Both the position numbers and the translations under genes were made by a program. A stretch of 64,000 nucleotides of DNA from Hypomesus transpacificus (lineage: Eukaryota > Chordata > Actinopteri > Osmeriformes > Osmeridae), in NCBI RefSeq assembly GCF_021917145.1, contig NC_061078.1:7949604-8013603 (forward strand). The letters are read 5' to 3'. Positions within the stretch are counted from its first letter, which is position 1. Each line of letters starts with the position of its first letter. Shown one piece after another: positions 1 to 11,947 of this stretch. The notes beneath the pieces are model-generated. The model was not told where the DNA came from. It worked only from the letters and a program-made list of their open reading frames with translations, and made no database searches.

Positions 1-934
1 GATATGCCAGGCCAGACAGGAACAAGGCCACACAAGGGATCAGACAAGGGGATTTCTGGGGAAGCAAGCTTTCAAACCAGTCAGGAACTTCCACCAAGCC
101 AGTCGGCAACCTCCACCAAGCCAGTCTACTACCTCAACCAAGCCAGTCCAACTCCATTCTTATATTGAGTGATGCCCAGTGCCCAGTCCTGGCACTATGG
201 TAAGCAGGGGGTTAAAGGCGTACATCAATGGTGCCATTGAGTCTGTCCAACCATAGATGAGTCTTACTGCATTTGATTCATGATATGTGCTGATTGGACT
301 GCTCTCGATATGACGTCATGGCCTCGATAGAGACTGAATGTGGCCTCTGTTGTGATTAGAAAAGCCATGTCTGCCAACCTGGTTTCAGGCTAACAACAAT
401 GATAGTATGTGTTCATCTAAGCAGTGTTATCCCAGCGTCCCAGAGCCCCCTGTTGGAAATGGGAGTCAGAACTCTGTGTTTAGGCAGGAACAGTGTTGCC
501 TTCTAGCAACAACACAGAGGCGCCACCCAGGACCCTATTAATGTAACTGTCGCCCAAAGATAGAAAGCAAAAAGTGAATGTGTTTCAACACCATTCATTT
601 GAAATGGATCACGGAGGCTGACTGGGTCCCTGCTAGATGACCTCTACTGACACGTTCTGTATAATGTTGTTCAGTCTGGGTTAGCCTTACATTTCCCATC
701 ACATTAGGATAGATGTTAATCTAGCTACAGGAAAATAAGTATACTGAACACATCTGGTTTGAACATCAGTAAATCACACTTTCTTGACATATTACTTAAC
801 AAGTAATAACTAGTAACAAGTCAGCATATATGATTGTAAAAGCAAAGTAGCCATGTTTTTGTGCAAATCTTAGCATTCTCTTTGTCACAGCAAAAACACT
901 TACACATTATCAGGGCGTACTTGGGGTGACCTAC
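1..934. other. Non-coding sequence, probably tcf25 intron
   Basis: The tcf25 exon ending at 935 has a good donor (gtaggt on the minus strand), so the gene must continue to the left. I found no sequence matching the next part of TCF25 on either strand here. Apart from the minisatellite at 74-157 I see nothing else. Confidence 0.6.
74..157. repeat. 22-bp minisatellite, about 3.5 copies
   Basis: Imperfect tandem copies of a unit of about 22 bp that includes AAGCCAGTC and CTCCACC. It lies in non-coding DNA beyond the last tcf25 exon visible here, probably inside a tcf25 intron. Confidence 0.75.
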
Positions 935-3051
935 CTGGACGGCTAAAGCGCGGCCAGGTGTCTTTAGGAATGGTCATCCAGGTGCTGCGATGGAACTGCC
1001 TCTGTCTTTGACGAGGTCTAACAAAAAAGAACCATCAAAGCACTACGGTTAGAAAAGAGAACAGAAAGATTTTGATGTACCAAAAACACACAATGCTAAT
1101 ACTGGACAATGCTGATACTGAAAAGTGAAACCTTTTACCTCTGGTCCCCCAGAACTGCTCGTGCTCCGAAGTACCTTTTCAGTTCAGTCTCTGGATTCAG
1201 GTTCCTGAAGCACACACAGACTAAACTCAGGAACAGTTTATGCTCAGTAGAAGCAGACTAAACCTAGAGACAGCATCTTAACCCAAAGCAAACAATTCAA
1301 TGACAATTCCGAGTGATTCAGTGTGACCCCCTCCCTGACCTGTGCTCCACATGTAGAACCGGCCTGCTTCCTGCCGCTCCGCAGCCATCGCTCTGGAGGG
1401 TCAGGCTGCCCAGCTGCTCCATACTCTCCAGGAGGGCATCGATGTCCTCTGCTGCCTCCTCCTGGGGACACACTAAAGTCACTCGACAGCCAGGCAGCTC
1501 TACGCCCGCAAATACACACTGGCGGAGCTAGTTCTGGCATGGCACTTGGGCAGCGTGTCGCGTCATCAGCTGATGTCACCCAGGCAATCAACTGCAGGTG
1601 TGCTGGTTGAAGGTCCATGCCTTGCCCTTCAGAGGACTTGCATGCTGCATGATTTCACAGACCCAGACACACTTGCTCACATATCATGCGTTGCTATGTA
1701 CTAGGTATTTTGTAACTGCTGCCTCCGTTCACCAACCCGAGCTCTTCCATACTGTCTTCTGTATTGTCATTACAAGATGTTAATCCTTTATAAAGCCTTT
1801 TGACTTGTTAAAAAGTCTACTTTCAGTTCGAAATGATTCCTGGCCACTGGGGGATCTTGTATCTTATATTCCCTGCCTTGTTATTGTATGTACTTTTTTA
1901 TGTGCTATGCTGGCTATGCTCCAAGGCAGGGAGTTCCCCCTTAGACTTAACCACACCGCCAAAGACAAACCTATTTCCATTGCAATAAATGGTTAAATCA
2001 ATATGTGAGCACACCTGATGTAGCTGACACCTAATGCAATAAGAAGGATAACATATAAACTAAGTAATAACACTTGTTACTTCACTGCTTTACCTGTGTG
2101 TCTCCTGAAGTGTTTTTCTTCTTCTTCTTTTTCTTCTTCTTTTTCACTTTGTCTACAGCTGGAGACTGAATGTCAGAAGAAAGATCACATCACACCAGCA
2201 CCTTTGTAGCTGCACTCTAGGTTAGACAAACCACACATGCTCCTCTAGTCTGGAGCAGGCCCTTACCAGTGACCAAACATGATTAGATTGGTAATAGTTA
2301 ACTATGTAAAGTAGCCCATGTACAATCCTGTCATGTCAGAGTAGGGATGAAGGCAGAATTTTCACACAATTTAAGCAGAGCCTTGCTCTACGATGCTCTC
2401 ATCACCTTGACTGCCCCCGTCTCAGCTTGTGGAATCCTCTTCTCCGTATCTCCGCTGTCACTCTTCTCCCTGCCCTCCTCGCTTTTCTCTTCAGGCTTCA
2501 CTGCATTAGTGTCCTCTTTCTCTACCTCGTTCTCAGCTTCACATATCTGTAAATAACAGGCACAGACACAAGGTAAATCTGAGATGAACACTAGATGACA
2601 TGCACCATCAGGTGTACCTTGAATACAAATAGAAGTGTTATTGTTTGTATAGCTAGATGGTAGCTTGATAGCTGTAACACTTAACCTACAAAGTCCACAC
2701 TAAACCCAATGCTAGCTAGCGAATGTTAACTTGTATCTAACGCTACATCATTAAGGAATGCAAGACATATGTACAGTGTTAATCAAGACTGTAACCGTTG
2801 TCAACATATGGTCAACTAGCTAATGCGCTATCTAGATATTTTACCAGCTCATAAATATTGCTAAGGTTCTTCTGACTCTTGTTTTTCTTGGCTTTTTGGT
2901 TGCTGCTTTTGCTGATAGGTTGCAGCGCAGAGTCGCCTTCCTCCTCCTCAACCTCAGCAGCCTGTTCCTCACCGGGAACAAGACTACCCATGTCTAAGGC
3001 TTCTTGGCCCCTTTGTTTCCCTTTCAGCCTCCGCAGAGCACGGCTCGACAT
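935..3051 (-). CDS. tcf25: TCF25 (NULP1), N-terminal part; runs off left edge
   Basis: Six minus-strand coding exons: 2845-3051, 2406-2546, 2094-2165, 1340-1461, 1139-1204 and 935-1017, all with GT-AG junctions and compatible phases (230 codons). The start at 3051 gives [17 protein letters not shown], matching the vertebrate TCF25 start; an ATG seven codons upstream in frame is less likely. An acidic stretch follows, then a run of nine lysines in exon 3 ([12 protein letters not shown]). Further on are [32 protein letters not shown] and [17 protein letters not shown], the hallmark start of the conserved TCF25 domain. From the family: a nuclear, basic N-terminal protein now known as a component of the ribosome quality-control complex, earlier described as a transcriptional repressor. 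The rest of the gene lies left of the window. Confidence 0.95.
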
Positions 3052-4788
3052 TTTCTCGGGGATAAAATTCACTAAGAGGTGCAGTGGTTAGAGTGGTACA
3101 ACTCCTGCCATAAACAACATGCTCATTCTTCAACAAGCAAAGACTAATGTTATTGGCTGCTTAAAAGGAAACGGCTACGTTTTAGGGAAGTGAAGTCACG
3201 GATTTGGCTACGGATACTCCATTTGGACAAGTGTAGTGCATATAGCATAAATATGGTACAATGTTTATCCTATTGTCTTTATATAAATTAACCACAGTGT
3301 GCACAGTATAGCTGTCCAGCTCAGATTTTGCAGAAGGATGTCAATAAACAGAAAATCAGTTTTAGGTGAACTTCACCTCAATGATCGGTATCCACTGTGC
3401 AGAAGGGGGCAGTGATGCATCACTGATTACAACATTGGGTCTGTCAAACCCAGAACCTTTATGCCTCGGACACCCACAGTAAACATAGCTTATAAAAATA
3501 CATGTATGAAATAAGTCAAACACATAGGAGCATGAGATGTATTCTGATTATTGTTTATTGAGGTAGTACTACTGACAGGTTGAATAAAATGAAACAATCT
3601 TATCAACAAACTATCCAATAATCCAATGTTTTGCTGTGCTCTTTTATTTGTATGTCTATATATCCAACTCAGTTAAATGGTTTGGAAGACAACAGTATCT
3701 CGCTGCACATCAGTGGACATGTTAAGCATAATACACCTGCTGGTTATTGACAAGCCCACTATTCATGCTGTGGAAAAAGTCAGCAGTGATGACTGAGGAA
3801 TGTGCATTGAACAATAGGATCCTATTACAACTGTAACAGATGAGTCAGTCTTCTACCGATTATGTATTAAACCCAAAGAGAGTTAACTACAGCACTGGGT
3901 TATGGGGGTCAGATGGCTGAGTGGTTAGGGAGCGGTTAGGGAAATGGGCTATCAATGACGTTGTGTCCCTGGGCAAGACACTTTACCTTACTTGCCTCGG
4001 GGAGAATGTCCCTGTACTTACTGTAAGTCGCTCTGGATAAGAACATCTGCTAAATGACAAACAAACAAAAAAGTTGAGTTGTGTTTGTGTTTCTGCTACG
4101 TAAAGCTCTGGGTTACAGTTCCTGCTAACTACAGCCCTGTTCAAGTGTGTACGTGTTTGTCCATGAGTACAGGTGTGTCTGTGTTTTTAACATGAGAAAC
4201 TGAGGGAAATTCTTGTGTGCTGCAATGAGTGGCGAACATGCTGTTTAACCACTCACGGTTCACTCTTTGTGAAAAGGACAGTTCTCTATTCTTCCTGAAA
4301 ACAAGTCAGTCAAGCTGTGTCCAGAGTACACCCTTTAAATTGAAGGATGAAGAATGTATTAAAATATTTAATTTTTCATTTAAAAGCATTGAAAGTTACA
4401 TAGACACAGTAGGTGGTACTCACAGGCCTAAACAAATCAACAATATAAACTCTCAAGTCTGTCCAGGAGTTTTAGATTCATCAGGGCTTTTGAACACAGT
4501 GATAAATAGTGTGACACACCGTTAGAGGTATAGACTGCACAAGTACCTTGGTACAAAAGATTAAAACATGCCCACCGTGGTGCAGGTACAAAGGGTTACA
4601 GCTTTAGGGACAACACTACCAGATGCTGGTCAAATCAGTCCTTTTTACAACAGAGATCTGACTAAACTAAACTAGTAAAAGAAAAGCAGGTTGGAGACAT
4701 ATGGTAGCAGCACTAAGAAGATGAGTAATCTGGTGTCTATCGTATACCATGGTTGTATATAGAAAGGCTGTAGCTCAGGGGACATAAG
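3052..4788. other. Intergenic tcf25-cyba: cyba 3' side and tcf25 promoter side
   Basis: On the minus strand cyba ends at 4789, and tcf25 begins at 3051. This stretch should therefore hold the cyba 3' UTR and then the tcf25 5' UTR and promoter. Minus-strand AATAAA motifs occur near 3643-3648 and 3555, but neither is clearly the cyba poly(A) signal. A SINE lies at 3904-4072. No other gene is supported. Confidence 0.6.
3904..4072 (+). mobile_element. tRNA-derived SINE
   Basis: The head GGTCAGATGGCTGAGTGG resembles the A-box part of a tRNA-Leu/Ser gene. It is followed by a body containing CTGGGCAAGACACTTTACC and by the tail GTCGCTCTGGATAAGAACAT...TGCTAAATGAC, a 3' tail very common in teleost SINEs. 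The end is A-rich (acaaacaaacaaaaaag). A clear B box is missing, so the tRNA head is degraded. Confidence 0.75.
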
Positions 4789-6687
4789 CTACTCAGTAAC
4801 AGGGACAGGGTTGGCATAGGCTGCTCCCTCTATGTCCTCCGCTCTCTTCCGGCGCATATCTTGAGGTGGGCGCGGGGGTGGGTTCTGCGGAGGCTGCTTG
4901 ATGCTCTCTCCAACGGGCTGCCTGCTCTGCTGCTGCCGAGGCATGATTGGCTCCCACTGCTCCCCTCGAACAGCAGCCTGCAGAACACACAAGTCACTGA
5001 TCAGATTTGGACAAAACAACTCCTCCCTACCTCTACTGATATACAATAGAAAGAGGCATTATGCCATGTCCAAAACACTTCCAGTCATCACCCCGACCAG
5101 TACCACCCCACTCAGCCATATAAAAATGCCATGCAGAAGTTTAGCCAACAGTATGAATTCATACTTTGTGTTGTTCTGTTGCGAAATACAGGAAAATACC
5201 TGAGATACTGCCTGATTCTAAGATGTGTTCATAACCAGAAACCAGCAGCAAACATTTTCTCGAAGCCACTTCCTTGTATGTGTACATGCCTTTCAGCAAA
5301 GTCTTACCCAACAAATCTGACCCAATAGCCAACAGTGAGCGTAGGAGGTGCAACCCCAGTACAATACAATATATTCATTTAGATCTTTATACATGTACAT
5401 ACAAATGGAGGTTAGGTAGTACATACTCCCAAGTAGATGAGGCTTGCAATGCCAAGGCACACACAGCCTAAGACAGTGGCTAACATGAATCCTCCAGGAA
5501 CACAGATGCTGTGGGTGAAAGAGGAAGTGTGAAGGAAAGAGAGAGAGAGATAGTTACATGATGTGAAAGCTAAACAATAAAGGTTTGTAGAGGAATGATA
5601 AAGCACTATATGAACAAAACCCAGAAATGGTCTAACCGGTCACATGCACAGGAGGAGGCAGTGTTTTTGTTACACAGCAGAACTGATACAGAGGCGTACT
5701 CACGCTGCATGTAGAAACGCTCGAACATAGTAGTTTCTGGTCAAAGGCCCAAAGGATTTCACACAGATAGTGAAGCAATGTTGGCCCCTAAAAAAACATA
5801 GACAAGGAACTCAACATATTCTTTCAGAGACACGATTGGGTTTAACTAATCAATAACCAGTGATGACAAAATGAGATGTCAGAGATGTTGTGATGGGGTT
5901 AGGTCTAGGGTGTAAGGTGTAGGGGGCACTCACGTCCTCTCCACACTAGTGCCTTTGTTCCTCTTGCCTCTTGGATACTCAAGCAGACAGACGAACACTC
6001 CAGCAGCTCTGAGCATCAGTTAAGTCAGCTTCAGCTACCATACTTGGTGCCGCAAACCCTACAGTAGCCCTACGAGCAGCACGAACATGTTATTCTTGAA
6101 ACCAGGTGTGCTTCGATGTATTAATTGCTTTTCAAATAAGGTTCAAGATTAAGATTCTGTGCAGTTTACTTTCTTTTGTTCGTATATTTGTTTTCTCTTG
6201 AAAAATTGTGAGAATGGGTTTGGATTTGGTTCAGGCTACTCGTATAATAAACCCATAGCTAAAAACGTAAAGGATACATTCCATAAGCTGCGAACTGCCA
6301 GTCCCTGAACTGACCGGCCGTCCCGACAATGCCACCGGTAAGAAGAACTGAAACAGGGAAGTTGTAATTACCACGCAATTCAAAAAAGTTTTTTTGTATG
6401 TCACAAACAAAGTATGAAATAGAATAACGAAATACCTCGCTGTGATTTCCAAACAATTACATTGTTTTTTAAGTGACATGTTTTGACCATTCATTTTGTA
6501 TCTCGATGTACAAAAGAACAATACGAACTTAGCATTACAATGGTGAACAATTTGTTAATTCATGCTGAATTACTCATATATAACGTTCCTAAAGCATGTA
6601 AACAGATAAAAAAGTTTCTTGATACTCACTCAATCCTGCTGCTAAAGCTTGTTCATTAGCCCACATTGCCCATTCTATCTTCCCCAT
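4789..6687 (-). CDS. cyba: p22phox, cytochrome b-245 alpha chain
   Basis: Six coding exons: 6630-6687, 6278-6347, 5934-6008, 5704-5787, 5427-5508 and 4789-4977 (558 nt, 185 aa; human 195). The N-terminus [20 protein letters not shown] and LLTGGIVGTAGQF match CYBA. Later come GVFVCLLEYPRGKR, SFGPLTRNYYVRA and the membrane segment GGFMLATVLGCVCLGIASLIYLG. Exon 6 gives AAVRGEQWEPI and the proline-rich PPPRPP (about residues 156-161), which in the family binds the tandem SH3 domains of p47phox. P22phox is the membrane partner that stabilises NOX1-4 and carries the docking site for the cytosolic oxidase subunits. The C-terminal VNPIPVT-type ending is kept as ANPVPVTE. The neighbour mvd lies directly upstream on the same strand, as in human 16q24. 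Confidence 0.97.
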
Positions 6688-7352
6688 GTTTGGAACAGGA
6701 CAAACAGAACCTCTGACCGCCGCAAAAGCCTCGTCTATTTTGTCACATTCGATTACAAGAGAACACGTACAGTGTGTTTCAGAGTCGTCCAAAGTTAAGT
6801 CACTTCCGAACTGACAGAAGACAAGGAGGAGTCTCAAATTCATTTAACCATGAAGTAGCCTACCCTATTCGCAGAAGATTCAAAATGTCAAACGACCCAT
6901 TCAATTCAGCTACAATAATTTTTTCAAAAGTTATTTAGCTATTCATAAAACACCACACATGTATTTCTTACAGTGATCATTTTTTTATTATTAAATTAAA
7001 TAAAAACTGTTTTGCAGACAACACTCTTCATTCTAAACCGAAAATATAGAATATTTAGAAATATTTTTTCTATTGAAATATAGAAAAAGAAGTGCACAAA
7101 AGACTAGAATATAATTTCATAAAATGTCAATTTATTTTTTTTATATACAAAATATAACACTTATATTTTGTATATATACAAAATATAAACAATAAAACCT
7201 ATGAAAGAACAAACATTTTCTCTAATTAACTCTGCTTTAGCTTCAACTAGCAATGCAGTAGAGGAGAATCTCCAGGGCCTCCCTCTAAATCTTAGCCTAA
7301 AGCAAGACTGAAATTGATGCGTCTCCTTCGGTCGAAAGTAGGAATTCAAATA
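6688..7352. other. Intergenic mvd-cyba
   Basis: Very AT-rich spacer between the mvd stop (7353) and the cyba start (6687), both minus strand. It must hold the mvd 3' UTR and the cyba promoter. Minus-strand AATAAA motifs occur at about 7131-7136 and 6981-6986, either of which could serve mvd. Confidence 0.55.
7143..7188. repeat. AT-rich inverted repeat with a third copy
   Basis: ATATACAAAATATAA (7143-7157), a 3-nt CAC loop, then its exact complement (7161-7175), followed by another forward copy (7174-7188). It lies just downstream of mvd. Confidence 0.7.
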
Positions 7353-10261
7353 TCAGACGTTCTTCTTAGGCAGTCCATCAGGGCAGAGCAGATGCTGGGT
7401 GGGGTCTTCCAGCACACAGGGTCCAGGGCCAGCCTGAGAGTAGGGCCACTCATTACCAGGTGAAACATATGTATGTACCACCACTTAACAAGGCCCTTAA
7501 CAAAGATATACCATCTTTTAAATTGTGACGTAAGGGATCAAGAAGTGTGTGTGTACCTTGGTGCTGATGATGTAGCTGATTCCCTTCACTAAAGGTTCCA
7601 TACCAATGGCCTCTCTTAGCTCTTCAGACAGAGTTACCCCAGCAATGGGAAGACCTTTGAGGAACCTGCAGAGAACCCAGATACAGTCACACCAACACAG
7701 TACAAATACCACCAGCGCTAGCAACACCAAATACAAAAATACTGCAGTCTGTGCATAACAATAGCATAATGAACCATTTTGATGTGGAGTGAGCCTGCAT
7801 GAGGAGACTACCTGTGTATGCTAGGATGGAGACAATTCATGCTAACTGTGTGTGCTAAAGTGGAGAGTATGCATGCTGGCTGTGTTAAATAAAAGACACT
7901 CACTGTTCTCCATTGGTCTCTGGAGGGAAGAACGTACGCACTACTTGGAAAAACTCAGCTGTATGCTCCTGAAGGGTGAAGATGACAGCGTTTGGACCTG
8001 CATCAAACGAATATGCTACCTGGAGGAGGGGAGACAGGTTAGCTGTAATGGGTATACTAGATGAGAAAAAAGGTAGTCAAATGTCACCAAGTTTCTCAAC
8101 ACATGTTCTGTCCCCTGTGAATTCTTGTAAATATCTCCTTTGTAGTTTCACATCTCCATTTCACACTTTAAGATTAGCAGCAACTACTTGAAAGTGAAAC
8201 CTGTTCAGTGAATCTGACAGGGGGAGGTGAGGAAGAAGCAGAGACCCTGTGACGCTCACCCTGGTTTCCCCACAGTGACGGTTATAGCGGTGCACCAAGT
8301 TGATTATGCGGCGAGATACATCGTTCAGGTAGAAGACAGGAGGGTATGTGTCCAGGCAGGTGGCATGGAACTGGTTGCTATCCTTCATGGTCAGCTCAGC
8401 AAACGTGGCAAAGTCCCTCTTCCTCACGGCTCTGATCATCTGCTCCATCCGGCCTGGTACCACACACTCTGCCCGGTGCTGACAGAGACCAGCATGCAGC
8501 CTCACCATATTGCACACGGCCATTCAATGTATACATATTGTGTGTGCTTGTATGTGTGTGAATATATGTGTATAGTTAGCATGCCTGTTCCTGTATGTGA
8601 ATGTGTATTTGTGTTTGTACCTTCAGCAGACTGCTTGTCTCAACACTGGTCTGCATTCCAGAGGTGCTGCCCACATGCTTCCGCTCAGCACTGACCTGAG
8701 GGTCAGATCTGGCTTAATTCAATAAATATTTTATTTATACAAGATGGGATGAAAGTTCAAAAAAAGATACCTTGCAATACAATGTATAAAAACACAAGTA
8801 TGTAAATTGGTGATGTAATAGTTCCTTGCACACCCAAAATACCTTAGTAATGTCAGTATGGACGACACCAATCAAATAAATCTGAAGCGTTGACATGTAT
8901 GCACATTTGATGATGATATGTTAGTGTATAGTGGAAAAATGTTTCAATTTCAGGTACTCTGTTAGTGTATGTTAACTACAAATGTATTAAACAAATACAC
9001 ATAACAAAGACCTACCACAAGCACCAGCACCCTGAGCTCAGGCCAATTGGTCTCTGGCGCAACCTGCTGGGCAATACTATCCTTGCCGTCCTTCCTATAT
9101 CCCATGGTCCACTGGACGAAGCCTCCATACATGCTCCTGCAGGCGCTCCCCGAGCCCTGCCGTGCCACCACCGACAGCTCCCCCTCCACCCCCAGCACCC
9201 TCGCCAGAGTATACACTGCAGGGAGGGAATCAGGGAGACGGCAGAGACAGCCAGGGATGTAAGGTGGTGACATAGGCAGAATCCATCAGAATGAGGCCCA
9301 CACACTGTAAGTACACACACACACACACACACCTAGGCAGGCATAACCAGCGGCAGAGGAGGCTAGTCCAGCTGCAGTGGGGAAGTTGTTGACGGAGCAG
9401 ATATGGAACTTGTGGGACAACCCGGCAGGATCTCCATCACTGTGCCTCTTCCTTGCTAAGCGCCGAACTGAGTTGGAAGAACACAAGGGGTGTTAGTTTA
9501 TGTGACATAATAGTGGTGCTGTCCTTCTGTCTAACCTTTCTCTTCTAGTCCTGCCTTCCTTTACACTCCTGTCTGACCTTCCCACAGGACCACCTCAACC
9601 TCTGAGGCAGGATTTCCTCACCCCCTCTGAGGCAGGACTGACTCACCCTCTCTGAGGCAGGACTGGAGCCTAGGCTGGGTGATGTCCTCCTCCCGGCCAT
9701 TCAGCCAGATGCAATCCTCCTCAAATGACCTGCTGCAGGCCACTGTTGTGGTGGTTTTGAGCTAAATATGATGAACGGAGGTGTCAGGTCATGGCCATCC
9801 ATACTCAAAACACACACATACTCTGAAGTGTAGCTACAGAGTTTAATCAGTACCTGGTCTTGGTGCAGTGTCACACTCAACGATGAATTGATAGGGAGAA
9901 TTAGTTCCTCATCTCTCTTCCCCCCTATTATACAATAACAGCAAGTCAGATGTGAATACAGTGAAATAGACTGCCTTCTTATGATAGATGGTTGTGCAGG
10001 ACGTTGCAATGTTACAAGTTCACATACATATGTATAATCTTGCATCCAGTGCTTACTCCATGTCAGACAAACGCTAGTTAAAATGTTGGGGAAAGAATCA
10101 AGGAAAGTTTAGTATGCAGCGTTTTTCAACAATTGCCACTTGCTAGCTAGCAGTGGGTAACTGGACAATATAAGATAATACTTACAGTATTTAATGACGG
10201 CAATGTTTACAGGAGCGCTGCATGTTACCATGCTGAAACCCAGTGCCTTGTCCTCAGGCAT
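7353..10261 (-). CDS. mvd: Mevalonate diphosphate decarboxylase
   Basis: Ten coding exons: 10186-10261, 9854-9924, 9647-9761, 9333-9467, 9016-9215, 8621-8695, 8260-8478, 7904-8019, 7557-7665 and 7353-7433. They total 1197 nt, 398 aa (human 400). The enzyme converts mevalonate 5-diphosphate to isopentenyl diphosphate with ATP, feeding sterol and isoprenoid synthesis. Landmarks are [19 protein letters not shown] near the N-terminus and the GHMP-kinase phosphate-binding loop [19 protein letters not shown] (about 112-130). Then come [14 protein letters not shown] (from about 153), [15 protein letters not shown], and [11 protein letters not shown], whose Asp (about 303) corresponds to the catalytic Asp of the family. 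The donor of exon 4 lies inside a (GT)n tract, and the donor of exon 3 is part of a tandem duplication; see findings. Confidence 0.98.
9313..9332. repeat. (AC)10 microsatellite forming an mvd 5' splice site
   Basis: Ten AC units. Read on the minus strand they are (GT)10 beginning exactly at the exon 4/intron 4 boundary (exon ends at 9333). Confidence 0.9.
9590..9665. repeat. About 25-bp tandem repeat over the mvd exon 3 donor
   Basis: Three copies of a unit with the core CTCTGAGGCAGGA. The copies straddle the end of mvd exon 3 (9647) and the start of intron 3, so GTGAGT (9641-9646 on the minus strand) has a paralogous GTGAGG at 9616-9621. Confidence 0.8.
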
Positions 10262-11947
10262 GGTAGAGGCAATTATTATTCTACAACACTAATACACTTT
10301 GAAAACAACGAAGTCCTAAATAACTTCTCCAAAAGTGTGCTTATCGTATTTTGAGCTTTTAGAGTTATGTCCCGCCTATCATTGCGCTTCCTAACCGCGT
10401 ATTTCTATTGGTGGAAGAGGGCACATGGGTAAAGGCACAACCAATAGAAACCATTACTCGTTCGTCACTCGAGAAGGGCAGACACTGGGTAAACACTTTT
10501 GGTAAATATGGACAGCCGCGTATTAAACGGGGCGGGGTAGAAAACTGAACCATTTAAAATTCCCTGTACCGTATATCAAATATGTTAACAATTTGAAACG
10601 GATAATGTTGCTCTTTTATGGGGTTTATTCTTGAAGGCATGTATACTTTTCAATAACAAAAATACATTCCTCTGTATGTGGTTTTAAATTTCGCTCAACT
10701 CCACCCTCCAGGCAGTCCTCTATATACAAAACCTGTGACTGAGTAATCGGACCACGGTCGTGTGAAAATAAGGCCAGGTGGGTGGAACCTCATTGGTAAT
10801 CGCAGACGCAGTGCACAGCCGAATCAGTCATGCTTCATCCGTGGATTTATTGATTTAATTCGATTGATCAAACTGACATATTTATTTCCACAGAGACATG
10901 CTGTTTGAAGGAACGTATTCTAAGTTTAACATACAGCCACAGTAACCTATGACTGTTTCGTTTATTTATACACTCCTTTCCAGTAATGTAAGCCATTCAA
11001 CATAGAACACATACTTTTAAAATGGGTTTTGTACTCATCATTTGTACTATATGTATGACTGTATGCCAGTTTGTATAGGATTTGTTGTGGTCCTGTAATG
11101 ACCGTACCAAATCTAAATCTAAAATGTAACTATTTTAGTAAGAACCATGTTTTAAAGTCATAAGAATGGTTAGTGGTTCCTGACATTCTGATCAGAATGA
11201 AATTCATACACACTACACTTCCCTCAGCAAGTGCCTCACCAGAAAGGCCATGTATTATATACACTCATAACTGTGAAGAATTTTGTAAACGCAACCTAAC
11301 CTAGAACTACATCCTAAATATGAAGTTGATGTGCCACCAATGCTATGTACACATGTCCAGCACAAAAACACAGTCATTGGTCAGATGAGTTGAACCCAAT
11401 CCAGTCAGAGGTATATATTTAATTATTTTCCAATCTAGTCCATCGAAAGCTATGTAAAAGTAGTTGTATAAATCACTCTTTAAAGATTCTTAATTTTTGG
11501 GAATAAAGTTGATAGCGTAAAATGGGCAATCAGTTTAAGGCTTTATATTTGTTTATTCATGTAAACTGTTGAATAGATATCGGCAAAACAAAACATGAAT
11601 ATACCAAGGTGTCCAGTTATGTGTCATGCTAGCGTTGAATAGCACACATACAATATTCACGGAACAGTCTTCAAATCGGGTACATTTGAAACAATATCCT
11701 TTCTTGCAAGAAAAACAAAATAACAGTGGTGAAAATTGAGATATTGAGAAATTGAAAATAGAAAGAGATAAATAAGGTTTGCTTCTTTGTTTTGAAACAT
11801 TTTATCTCTATGGGGAGAGTATTGTGAGTTCCAGATCCACGCAGGGTTGGATGAGGCATCCCAATGTGCACCTCCCGTGTGGGGCCAAAAGATGGTCTGC
11901 TACCAACAGAGCCCTACAATCCTGTCTATAGTCCCGCCCTCCGCACA
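10262..11947. other. Intergenic pdcd5-mvd
   Basis: Contains the mvd promoter near 10262-10560 and the pdcd5 3' side. A minus-strand AATAAA at 11552-11557 lies about 390 nt past the pdcd5 stop and could be its poly(A) signal. The middle, about 10850-11550, is AT-rich and holds nothing I recognise. Confidence 0.55.
10402..10450. promoter_or_regulatory. Facing CCAAT boxes upstream of mvd
   Basis: TTTCTATTGGT (10402-10412) and ACCAATAGAAA (10440-10450) are exact inverted copies, each with a CCAAT core (NF-Y type). They lie about 140-190 bp upstream of the mvd start codon. NF-Y commonly assists SREBP at sterol-pathway promoters; I did not find a clear SRE. Confidence 0.5.

Noticed and set aside
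8227-8694. 155-codon plus-strand open frame
   Set aside because: It lies opposite mvd exons 8260-8478 and 8621-8695 and is an antisense shadow.
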